51,441 bases of DNA from an uncultured Blastocatellia bacterium (lineage in GTDB: Bacteria > Acidobacteriota > Blastocatellia > Pyrinomonadales > Pyrinomonadaceae): contig CAMLLD010000048.1 of the NCBI GenBank assembly GCA_946480785.1, forward strand, positions 1 through 51,441, read 5' to 3'. Numbering within the stretch: the first letter of the stretch is position 1; every line of letters starts with the position of its first letter. The translations under genes and the position numbers were made by a program. A model generated the notes under the pieces. The model did not search any database, was not told the origin of the DNA, and saw only the letters and a program-made list of their open reading frames with translations. Below are positions 25,367-31,991 of the stretch, piece by piece.

Positions 25367-26038
25367 ATGGCTGCCAATGCCCAAAAAACACAACCGGAGA
25401 TTACGACACGTTTACTGGCCGGCGTCTCCGTGCCCGACACGGCACTGATTGCACGCGCGATAGAGTTGGCGCGTGATCGGTCTGAGCCTTACCTGTTTAA
25501 TCATGCCATGCGCTCGTGGCTCTTTGCAGCGCTCTTCGCGCAGCGCAAACAGCTTGCGTATGACGCCGAGGTGCTCGCCGTCACCACGATCCTGCACGAC
25601 ATCGGTTTGACAGAAAGTTTCGCTGGACCACTGCGATTCGAAGTGGAAGGAGCCAATGCCGCGCGCAGCTTCGCACGTAAAGAGGGTATGGATGATCGTC
25701 GCACACAGTTGATCTGGGACGGAGTCGCACTGAACTCGACTCCTTCCATCGCACTTTATAAAGAAGCCGAGATCGCTTTGGCGACGATGGGCATCGGGCT
25801 TGATTGGGGTGGCTGGGGGTTGGAGGCGCTGAGCGATGTTGAAGTGGCTGAAATCGTTGACGCGTTTCCGCGTTTGGAAATGAAGAAACAATTCACGCAC
25901 GCGGTCTGCCGAATTGTCGAGACACGCCCCACAACGACCTACGACAACTTCGCCCGTGATTTTGGCGAGCGCTTTGTGCCGGGTTACAAGCCGGTATCAA
26001 CCGTGGACTATTTGCTGAACTCCCCGTTCAAGGAGTAA
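25367..26038 (+). CDS. HD-domain protein (cyanamide hydratase-like)
   Basis: A 223-residue cytoplasmic HD-superfamily protein. The metal ligands are visible as H46 in FNHAMRSW and the H77-D78 pair in ILHDIGLTE; later conserved parts include FEVEGANAARSFA and WDGVALNST. The pattern is that of the cyanamide hydratase/DJ-1-associated HD group, metal-dependent hydrolases or lyases whose real substrates are mostly unknown. The ribosome site AAAGGAGAGGACCC precedes ATG 25367. It is followed after two bases by the cupin gene, so they are co-translated. Confidence 0.85.
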   Translation: MAANAQKTQPEITTRLLAGVSVPDTALIARAIELARDRSEPYLFNHAMRSWLFAALFAQRKQLAYDAEVLAVTTILHDIGLTESFAGPLRFEVEGANAARSFARKEGMDDRRTQLIWDGVALNSTPSIALYKEAEIALATMGIGLDWGGWGLEALSDVEVAEIVDAFPRLEMKKQFTHAVCRIVETRPTTTYDNFARDFGERFVPGYKPVSTVDYLLNSPFKE

Positions 26039-26040
26039 CC

Positions 26041-26457
26041 ATGAAGAACAAGACATTAATGCTCGTCTTCCTGTTTCTGCTGCCGGGCATGCTGATGGCC
26101 CAACAGCCGGCGGCGAGTCAGGCGCCACAGGCTTCGGTGACACCGCTCACTTCGAAGGATCTGCCGGAGTTTCCCGGCAAAGAAGTCCTGATGATCACAG
26201 TGGAATATCCGCCGGGCAGTGTGGATCCGATTCACCGCCACAATGCGCATGCGTTCGTGTACGTGCTGGAAGGCTCGATCATCATGCAGGTCAAAGGTGG
26301 AAAAGAAGTGACGCTGACACCGGGCCAGACTTTCTATGAAGGTCCCGACGATGTTCATGTCGTGGGTAAGAACGCCAGCAGCACCAAGCCCGCAAAGTTC
26401 GTCGTGTTCTTTATTAAGGACAAGGGCGCGCCGGCGTTAGTGCCGGTGCAGGAATGA
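26041..26457 (+). CDS. Secreted cupin-domain protein
   Basis: A 138-residue protein with a signal peptide (MKNKTLMLVFLFLLPGMLMA) and one small cupin barrel. Motif 1 is PIHRHNAHAFVYVLEG (H65, H67 and E78, metal-ligand pattern) and motif 2 is PGQTFYEGPDDVHVVGKN (H106). It probably binds a metal ion in the periplasm. Similar exported cupins accompany hydrolases and oxidoreductases in stress-linked operons. The ribosome site AAGGAGTAACC overlaps the end of the HD gene. Confidence 0.88.
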   Translation: MKNKTLMLVFLFLLPGMLMAQQPAASQAPQASVTPLTSKDLPEFPGKEVLMITVEYPPGSVDPIHRHNAHAFVYVLEGSIIMQVKGGKEVTLTPGQTFYEGPDDVHVVGKNASSTKPAKFVVFFIKDKGAPALVPVQE

Positions 26458-26485
26458 AAAACCGAAATCCAAGGAGATTGAAGCA

Positions 26486-27337
26486 ATGAAGGAATCAACT
26501 TTCGCAGGAGTCGGCGGAGTGAAAATTTTTACCCGCTCGTGGCAACCGGAAGGGAAAACACGCGGCGTGGTCGTTATCGTTCCCGGGTTCAATTCGCATA
26601 GCGGGCAATATCTGTGGGTGGGGGAGCAATTCGCGGCGAAGGGTTTGGCGACTTATGCGATCGACTTGCGCGGGCGCGGGCGTTCCGAAGGCGAGCGCTT
26701 CTACGTTGAAAAGATGGAAGACTACACGGAGGATGTGGCGACGTTAGTCAGAACCGCGAAATCGGAAAATCCAGGTGTGCCGGTGTTCGTTCTCGGTCAC
26801 AGCGCGGGCGGTGTCGTTTCGTGTATTTATGCGCTGGACCATCAAGCAGAGATCGACGGATTGATTTGCGAGAGCTTCGCCTACGATCTGCCGGTGCCCG
26901 GGTTCGTTCTTTCGATACTCAAGGGCTTCGATCACATCGCGCCGCACCTCCACGTCTACACCTTGAAAAACGAAAACTTCTCCCGCGATCCGCTGTTTGT
27001 CGAGTCAATGAATAACGACCCGCTGATCAAGGACGAGTCTGAGCCAACGCAGACCGCGAGCGTTATGATCGATGCTGCTCGCCGACTGCATCAGGAATTT
27101 CCCCTTATCAAACTTCCGGTACTCATTCTGCACGGCACGGAAGACAAGGCCACGAACCCGAGTGGTAGCCAGTTCTTTTACGACAACACCGGCTCAACCG
27201 ACAAAACGCTGAAGCTTTATGAGGGCCACTATCACGACTTGCTGAATGATCTTGATAAGGAAACCGTGATGGCGGACATCAACGGCTGGATCGACGCGCG
27301 CATTCCCGAAACTCAAACCAGATCCGTCGCAGTTTGA
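26486..27337 (+). CDS. Alpha/beta hydrolase (monoacylglycerol lipase/lysophospholipase type)
   Basis: A 283-residue serine hydrolase of the Hydrolase_4 group. PGFNSHSGQY is the oxyanion region and LRGRGRSEGER the family loop. LGHSAGGVV holds the nucleophile (S106), LHGTEDKATN the Asp and YEGHYHDLLND the His. The closest style is monoacylglycerol lipase, releasing fatty acids from monoglycerides or lysophospholipids. No signal peptide. It is the last gene of the four-gene operon and is followed by two hairpins. Confidence 0.9.
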   Translation: MKESTFAGVGGVKIFTRSWQPEGKTRGVVVIVPGFNSHSGQYLWVGEQFAAKGLATYAIDLRGRGRSEGERFYVEKMEDYTEDVATLVRTAKSENPGVPVFVLGHSAGGVVSCIYALDHQAEIDGLICESFAYDLPVPGFVLSILKGFDHIAPHLHVYTLKNENFSRDPLFVESMNNDPLIKDESEPTQTASVMIDAARRLHQEFPLIKLPVLILHGTEDKATNPSGSQFFYDNTGSTDKTLKLYEGHYHDLLNDLDKETVMADINGWIDARIPETQTRSVAV

Positions 27338-27388
27338 GCGCTTAAACTCCACCGGCGAGCTACCTCTACAAACGTTGGTTTATTACGA

Positions 27389-27460
27389 GGGCATCACCCC
27401 CCACTCAGTCGCGCCTGTGATGCCCCCGCCGCCTCATACGAGCCCACGAAGTATGAGGCG
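27389..27460. terminator. Two consecutive hairpins between convergent genes
   Basis: GGGCATCAC/GTGATGCCC (27389-27425) and CGCCTCATAC/GTATGAGGCG (27430-27460) are perfect 9- and 10-bp stems lying between the hydrolase operon (+) and the FN3 gene (-). No long T tract follows either, so termination is likely but unproven. Confidence 0.5.
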
Positions 27461-27472
27461 ATGTCGATTCAC

Positions 27473-28096
27473 CTACGGAGCAACCTTCGTCGCGTGCTCG
27501 CTCCAACCACTTTGCCCACCGGCGCCGATAGCCGCCACGCGGAACCAATATCGTGTTCCACTCTTCAGATTGCTAATCGCTTTCGCCGCCGACGTAGCGA
27601 TCGCCACGTGTGTCCAACTCGTCGCGGTCGCCGGATCCGTGCTCGATTCGATCGTGTAGCTCTTCGCGTTGGGAACCGGTTTCCACGACAGCAGGATCAC
27701 GCCTTCGTGCGTTCCAGCCACCGCTCCCACTGATTCGGGTTCGCCAGGAGTCGAGGGCGGTGTTCGAGATGCTTTGGTCTCCATGCCCGCGCTCGTGATG
27801 ATCGTGTCGTCGCGACCGGCAACCGATTCCACGTAGCCGGCAAGCTGGGTGAGGATCTGGTCCACCTCCGTCGCAGCATTGTCCTGCGTCACGACGCGCG
27901 TCGAGACTTCCGACTTGGCCGCCTGGACGGACGCGAAAGCCTTTTCGAGTTGGTCCAAACGAGCAGTCACGTCGGCCAGCGCCGGCGTCGGATTTTGGAA
28001 GCTCGCGTTGTTCGTCATCGCCGTAACGATTTGCCGGCCCTTCGCTAACTTTTCCGGAACAGTGAGATGTCTCAGGTTCAATCTGATTCTAGCCAT
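27473..28096 (-). CDS. Fibronectin type III domain protein with coiled N-terminus
   Basis: A 207-residue protein from ATG 28096, behind AAAGGAAAA; an in-frame upstream codon exists, but this start has the better ribosome site. The N-terminal half is helical (LADVTARLDQLEKAF, then VDQILTQLAGYVESVAG). The C-terminal half is one FN3 domain (VILLSWKPVPNAKSYTIESS to TRYWFRVAAIGAGGQSGWSE). There is no signal peptide, yet such proteins recur in environmental genomes beside DNA-handling or contractile systems. Function unknown; probably a binding protein. Confidence 0.75.
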   Translation of the reverse strand: MARIRLNLRHLTVPEKLAKGRQIVTAMTNNASFQNPTPALADVTARLDQLEKAFASVQAAKSEVSTRVVTQDNAATEVDQILTQLAGYVESVAGRDDTIITSAGMETKASRTPPSTPGEPESVGAVAGTHEGVILLSWKPVPNAKSYTIESSTDPATATSWTHVAIATSAAKAISNLKSGTRYWFRVAAIGAGGQSGWSEHATKVAP

Positions 28097-28666
28097 GGGA
28101 TTTTCCTTTCTGGGCAATTGTTGTTTTGAGACTCAGGGAGACAAGTTAAGAGCAGTGAGCTGCTGTTTATCTGCCGCGAGGTAATGACTTGAGTCGCGGA
28201 GAATGCATGTTGAGTCGCGGAAGTTCAGTCTTGAATCTCTACGCTGTTGCTTGTGCACAGCGATTCTTGCTTAGCTTCTCGGCGGTTCTAGTTGTCCTGC
28301 CGCGAAATGCAGTTGCAGTTTTCCGTACTCAAGACATCGCTCCGTCGCAGCTAAACATCGGACGGCGTCCGCTAGTCATTTCCTGGACGAAAGCAAACAG
28401 AGTTTCGCAACTAGTACTTGCAGTTTTTGTTTGCGCGTTTAAATCTGCACTGATCGCGGTTGTATCTACGTCGATAGGTTTTGGTCATGGTGTTTTGTGC
28501 TCTTTCTCGAAGGTTTCTGGGCTACGTCAGAGCCACGGTTGCAAACACAATGGAGAGACGGGAGCAGCGAGCAGCACTAGCGGCAAGTGCGTTTCGCTCG
28601 TGAACCTAAAGCGCCGGCAGGGTAGTTGAGGAAGGAAAGAAAAGTCTTTAGAGAAAAATCAATTAT

Positions 28667-28688
28667 TTATCAAATCGCGCTTTGATAA
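28667..28688. promoter_or_regulatory. Palindrome TTATCAAA-N6-TTTGATAA
   Basis: A perfect 8-bp inverted repeat with a six-base spacer in an AT-rich part of an otherwise gene-free 836-bp gap (28097-28932). It could be an operator for a transcript starting near 28800 or a small hairpin. No other coding feature is supported in 28097-28660. Confidence 0.35.
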
Positions 28689-28795
28689 TTTGCCCGAAAA
28701 CGTTGCACATGCAAGGTTCATGGCAACGAACAACTACGTGGTCCAATCGTAGATCTTTTTTCTTTTGTGAGTGGTAAGCGTCCGTTAGAATGCGG

Positions 28796-28927
28796 CCGCT
28801 CTTTCACTTATCTAGAAAGGAGGGGACGTTTAATAATCAGATTGATAACTTTTGACTAAGGACAAAACAAGAGTATAGCCATTCACGGCGCGAGAGCCCC
28901 AGCTCCCACTGGGGCTCTCGCTCTTTT
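28796..28927 (+). ncRNA. Candidate small RNA ending in a strong terminator
   Basis: A weak promoter-like pair (TTGTGA at 28765, TAGAAT at 28786) precedes a segment of about 130 bases containing a perfect ribosome site, AAAGGAGGGG (28816-28825). No start codon at usable spacing leads to more than six codons. The segment ends in a 13-bp stem terminator. A terminated transcript without a reading frame is best explained as a small RNA or a leader remnant; this is inference. Confidence 0.35.
28890..28927 (+). terminator. Strong rho-independent terminator
   Basis: Perfect 13-bp stem GCGAGAGCCCCAG/CTGGGGCTCTCGC with a six-base loop, followed by TCTTTT on the plus strand. No plus-strand protein gene precedes it within 1.5 kb. 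It also abuts the end of the minus-strand gene at 28933. Confidence 0.8.
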
Positions 28928-28932
28928 GCGCC

Positions 28933-29520
28933 TTAGACCATCCGCAGCTTGCCGGCAAACAACTCGGCTTCGATTACCGCGGTCTGAGTATCGACCAAAC
29001 CTAACAGGTTTGCTTCAGCACAACGTGCGAAGGCAAAGTGCTTCGCTTTATTTACTAGTGGTCTTGCGTCGATGGATTTTTCCAGCGTCCGCATCAGCAC
29101 GACGAGTGCGGCTGCGCATCTTTGGTTTGCCCCACAGATGATCTCTGCGAGTTCTTCGACTTTTTCTTCATTGCACGTTTCGGCACGGGCAATGTCTTCA
29201 ACGACGGCGACCGCTCGCGGGTACTCTAGCCGCGCGTACTCTAAAGGCTCGGCAATGTTTTCGCCGGCATCGTTCTCGCCGGCATCGAGGTTTCGCACGA
29301 GCTCGGACAGCCACGGATCATCAATCAGCAAGGCATAACTAATGATCTTGCGGCTGTCGGGATCGATCGACTTGTCGTTTACGATTGCCTGCGCTCTTCG
29401 TTTGAGATCGCTGAGGTCGCTCGGTTTAGGATCCTTACCGTTGTTTGCGGTGTTAGTTGTTTGGTTTACGTGTTGGTTAGCGTGAGGTTCGCGCGCAGTT
29501 GCGCTACTATCATTAAGCAT
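28933..29520 (-). CDS. Hypothetical helical protein
   Basis: A 195-residue protein of unknown family. The ATG at 29520 is preferred because GAAAGGA lies nine bases upstream; an in-frame ATG at 29529 abuts that site too closely. The N-terminus is polar and Asn/Thr-rich (about 35 residues, probably disordered). The rest is helical: LKRRAQAIVNDKSIDPDSRKI, then LLIDDPWLSELVRNLD, and a long acidic helix EEKVEELAEIICGA. There is no signal peptide or membrane segment. Nothing in the neighbours suggests a role. Confidence 0.65.
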   Translation of the reverse strand: MLNDSSATAREPHANQHVNQTTNTANNGKDPKPSDLSDLKRRAQAIVNDKSIDPDSRKIISYALLIDDPWLSELVRNLDAGENDAGENIAEPLEYARLEYPRAVAVVEDIARAETCNEEKVEELAEIICGANQRCAAALVVLMRTLEKSIDARPLVNKAKHFAFARCAEANLLGLVDTQTAVIEAELFAGKLRMV

Positions 29521-29663
29521 GAGCTTCATCCTTTCTAGTGAAGGTTGAGGTTCAAGGGTCGATTTCGTGTTCGTAGCACGAGTCGGCCCGCTTCATTTTG
29601 GGAGTTGTGCGCACACTATAACACAACCATCAGCTTTGTGAATGGGCCATGTCGTAAACCTCC

Positions 29664-30227
29664 TTAGAATCTAAAACCGACACCCAGGCTCCACTGAAAA
29701 TTGTGCGTAGTGCCGAGTCGCTGAGCGAACAATCCCTCACCAGCGACCTTATCCCCGAAAGGAATTATCATGTCACCCGCGTCGAAGCGCAGGACCACGT
29801 GACGGTTTGGATAAAACTCGGCAACGCCACCAACGTCGAGCGCAAACTCAGCCTGCTCACGCTGGTTGACGACAAAGTTAGTCTGAAAGCCCGGCCTTAC
29901 TTTCGCAAAGACGCCCAGATGTTTGGTGCGCTTGCCGGCCTTGATTCCGAAGAGACTCTGGACCGCGTAAGGTGGTCCTTCGTCCGGCAGAAAAAAATTC
30001 ACTTCGCTATCGAACGCGATCGCGTTGCTGAGATTGTAGGTAAATCTGGTGCCTGCACCCCAACCAAATCCCAGGTCATGACCATGAAAGGAAAAAATCT
30101 GCCCGCCGACCTCATGTGTCGGGACCCTCTCGTCATCAGAAACGGTCTTGTTCTGCGCCTGTGCAAGTACGCAACTGACGCACACGAGGAGCGTACTCAA
30201 GGCGAGGATGAGAAAGCGTTTTTGCAT
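29664..30227 (-). CDS. Putative outer-membrane beta-barrel protein
   Basis: A 187-residue exported protein; ATG 30227 follows GGAGAAGTGACT and a signal peptide ends near LAQAQ. The mature chain alternates hydrophobic and polar residues in short strands (EVGGQIFSF, GFGWGAGTRFTYNLS, VFAKVRPGFQTNFVV, ALDVGGVAEFYPNRHVVLRF). It finishes with the aromatic-terminated strand FQWSLGVGFRF, ending in Phe as outer-membrane barrels do for BAM recognition. About eight strands would fit. Function unknown; OmpA/OmpX-like small barrels are the closest shape. Confidence 0.75.
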   Translation of the reverse strand: MQKRFLILALSTLLVCVSCVLAQAQNKTVSDDERVPTHEVGGQIFSFHGHDLGFGWGAGTRFTYNLSNAIAFDSEVNFFLPDEGPPYAVQSLFGIKAGKRTKHLGVFAKVRPGFQTNFVVNQREQAEFALDVGGVAEFYPNRHVVLRFDAGDMIIPFGDKVAGEGLFAQRLGTTHNFQWSLGVGFRF

Positions 30228-30402
30228 AGTCACTTCTCCGATTGGGTGCTGAGATAACAAACTCAGTATCGCAATCGAAGTGCCCTTTGCTGATGAGGCT
30301 CTTTGTGTTCATTTCTCGTAGTTTGTAGTTTTGGCTTGCAGCGTAACGACAACACATGGTGAAGTAATCCGGCGCGATGGACGCGCGGTGGTCCCGTGCC
30401 TC

Positions 30403-30449
30403 GCGTGGTCCTATTCCTTGCGTGGTCCTATTCCTTGCGTGGTTCTGTG
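30403..30449 (+). repeat. 17-bp tandem repeat upstream of a secreted-protein gene
   Basis: The unit GCGTGGTCCTATTCCTT occurs twice in perfect tandem (30403-30419 and 30420-30436), followed by a partial third copy (GCGTGGTTCTGTGC). It lies 20-65 bp upstream of the ATG at 30467, within its likely promoter or leader. Confidence 0.75.
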
Positions 30450-30466
30450 CTCGCGTCGCTGATGTA

Positions 30467-31063
30467 ATGAGTCGAACAGCTTTAATGATTCTGCTCGTCT
30501 GCTGCTGTGGTGTAAGTGCTGCGGCGCAAAACCCGCGCGCTTCGACGCCTCCGTGCCCGGACGAACGCGCATGGACCGGCCGCTATCGCAATTATGTTTT
30601 TGGCTTCTCGCTTCTGATCCCGCGCGGCCTCAAGGGCTATTGGAATTCACCGCGTTGCGCGCCCGACGAAAAATACGGCTGTATTTGCATGAACGACCAC
30701 GGCCGCTTCATCCCGCTTTCAAGCGATGCGCATATCGAAGCGTTTGTTGGTTATCAGATGGAACCCGATTGGTCCGTGCGTGATCACGAACGACAGGCGG
30801 TCTCGTTCTTGACCGACGACAAACAAAACCAACACGTCACCGTCGTTCGCTCTCAATGGTTCCGGCTCGGGACCTTGCGCACGCGTCGATTCGAGGCCCG
30901 CTATTCTCGAAATAACAAGCCGGTGATCACCGACCACATCGTGGCTTTATACAAAGGAGTCGAGTACGAGCTGATACTGGTTACCTCACCGGGCAGGTAC
31001 GCCGCCGATCAGCGACAGTTTAAAAGAATTATAGCGAGCTGGCGACTGACGCGACGCGTGTAG
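30467..31063 (+). CDS. Secreted protein of unknown function
   Basis: A 198-residue protein from ATG 30467, chosen because it begins a clean signal peptide (MSRTALMILLVCCCGVSAAAQ); an open frame runs further upstream through tandem repeats. The mature part has a Cys-rich segment (CAPDEKYGCICMNDHGRF) and a beta-rich C-terminal half with VVRSQWFRLGTLRTRRFEARY and a VTSPGRYAADQRQFKRIIASW end. This pattern recurs in exported acidobacterial proteins that may bind lipids. No catalytic motif recognised. Confidence 0.7.
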   Translation: MSRTALMILLVCCCGVSAAAQNPRASTPPCPDERAWTGRYRNYVFGFSLLIPRGLKGYWNSPRCAPDEKYGCICMNDHGRFIPLSSDAHIEAFVGYQMEPDWSVRDHERQAVSFLTDDKQNQHVTVVRSQWFRLGTLRTRRFEARYSRNNKPVITDHIVALYKGVEYELILVTSPGRYAADQRQFKRIIASWRLTRRV

Positions 31064-31067
31064 AGCT

Positions 31068-31121
31068 TCACCGCGGGACCATCAAGCTATGCTGATTGGG
31101 GGGGCGTATTACTTCAGCCAT
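31068..31121 (-). pseudogene. ParE-type toxin stub (five codons remain)
   Basis: ATG at 31121 overlaps the Phd-type antitoxin stop by 13 bases, exactly as at the 22-kb copy. It reads MAEVI, the same first five residues as the other ParE remnant, then an unrelated sequence and a stop. The toxin body is gone. Confidence 0.65.
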
Positions 31122-31579
31122 CGGGAGAGTCGTTGCTTCGCCTGCTGATGAGTGAGTGATCTGCCTTCTTTAATTGCGTTTTCCCCGCGGGCAATGCTGT
31201 CGAGCAATTTCATACGATGCTGAAGCGTTTCGAACGTTTCAACATCGACGAGATATGCTGATGGAACACCATTTTGAGTAATGAGGATCGGCTCTCGATT
31301 CTTTTCGAGTTGCTTCAAGATCTGCGTGGTATCGCGCTTCAGTGTGGTGACGTTTTCCGTTCGCATAGAGACCGCAAATATGGGCCGTAGACGAGAGTTT
31401 ACCGACTCTGATGATCTGAAGTTTTCCGCGACATGTGGATCCAGCACAACAGCCACCGTTCCTTTGGACATCTTTCCTGCAAATCGATTCGGTTGCGACT
31501 TGCTGTAGTCGAACCGATACTCTGAACAGGACGTTTCTTCATCTCCTAGACTTTTCTTACGAGCGAACTTCTTTTTCAT
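31109..31579 (-). CDS. In-frame fusion of a small antitoxin-like domain with a Phd/YefM antitoxin
   Basis: One open frame of 156 residues. The first 71 (from ATG 31579) read like small antitoxin-type proteins of the BrnA/CopG-neighbour kind: SEYRFDYSKSQPNRFAGKMSKG, then TVAVVLDPHVAENFRSSESVN. At 31366 the frame continues without a stop into a complete 85-residue Phd/YefM antitoxin (MRTENVTTLKRDTTQILKQL), very similar to the copy at 22209-22466. The Phd part may also be translated alone from its own ATG. The junction (RPIFAVS-MRTENV) suggests a deletion that removed the end of the first gene and the operator of the second. Its ParE toxin is reduced to five codons downstream. Confidence 0.65.
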   Translation of the reverse strand: MKKKFARKKSLGDEETSCSEYRFDYSKSQPNRFAGKMSKGTVAVVLDPHVAENFRSSESVNSRLRPIFAVSMRTENVTTLKRDTTQILKQLEKNREPILITQNGVPSAYLVDVETFETLQHRMKLLDSIARGENAIKEGRSLTHQQAKQRLSRWLK

Positions 31580-31854
31580 AATCTTTACGCACGAATGCGG
31601 TGGATAAATTGTCGCAAAGCTTGTTGACGGTGGCGGCATCCGGAAAAACGTGAGCGACATCCGGCTCGAATTTGTCGTTTTTGACAGAAATTAATCAGAT
31701 CTACGAAGTAAAGATTAGAACGCAGGCTTTTTGGATTAGACGTAGACATGAAGAGGAGCTCTTTAAGCCATCGCTCAAGATAGAGATGAACCGAGATAAC
31801 GTAAGGAAGCAAGGAGTTAGCTTCAAGTACATCTTCCACAAAGTTGCTTTTCAT
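31557..31854 (-). pseudogene. Small helical protein gene with a frameshift in an A run
   Basis: From ATG 31854 the frame gives a helical sequence (VEDVLEANSLLPYVISVHLYL, then ERWLKELLFMSTSNPKSL and FVDLINFC). At a run of five A (near 31689) it passes into a wrong frame. Removing one A restores a convincing continuation, QNDKFEPDVAHVFPDAATVN, then LCDNLSTAF, ending at TAA 31557. The restored protein of about 98 residues would overlap the next gene's ATG by 23 bases, typical of toxin-antitoxin or paired genes. The family is unknown; a HEPN-like helical toxin is possible. A sequencing error in the run cannot be excluded. Confidence 0.55.
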
Positions 31855-31991
31855 GGTTAGATTATGCCCTTCCAAGCTGAGGCACTGAATGCTGAATTAA
31901 CGCATCTACGCCAGACGGATCGCGCGAATGATGACTAATAGGATCAGCTAAGGCCCATCGAAGTGTTTGTGAACCGTTTTAGTAAGCGTCA

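Noticed and set aside
28189..28629. A 146-codon plus-strand frame in the 28-kb gap
   Set aside because: No ribosome site, no recognisable domain, Cys/Ser-rich composition unlike neighbours; most likely chance.
31557..31875. Programmed frameshift in the A run
   Set aside because: The shift needed is +1 and no slippery heptamer or downstream structure is in the right register; mutation or sequencing error is simpler.
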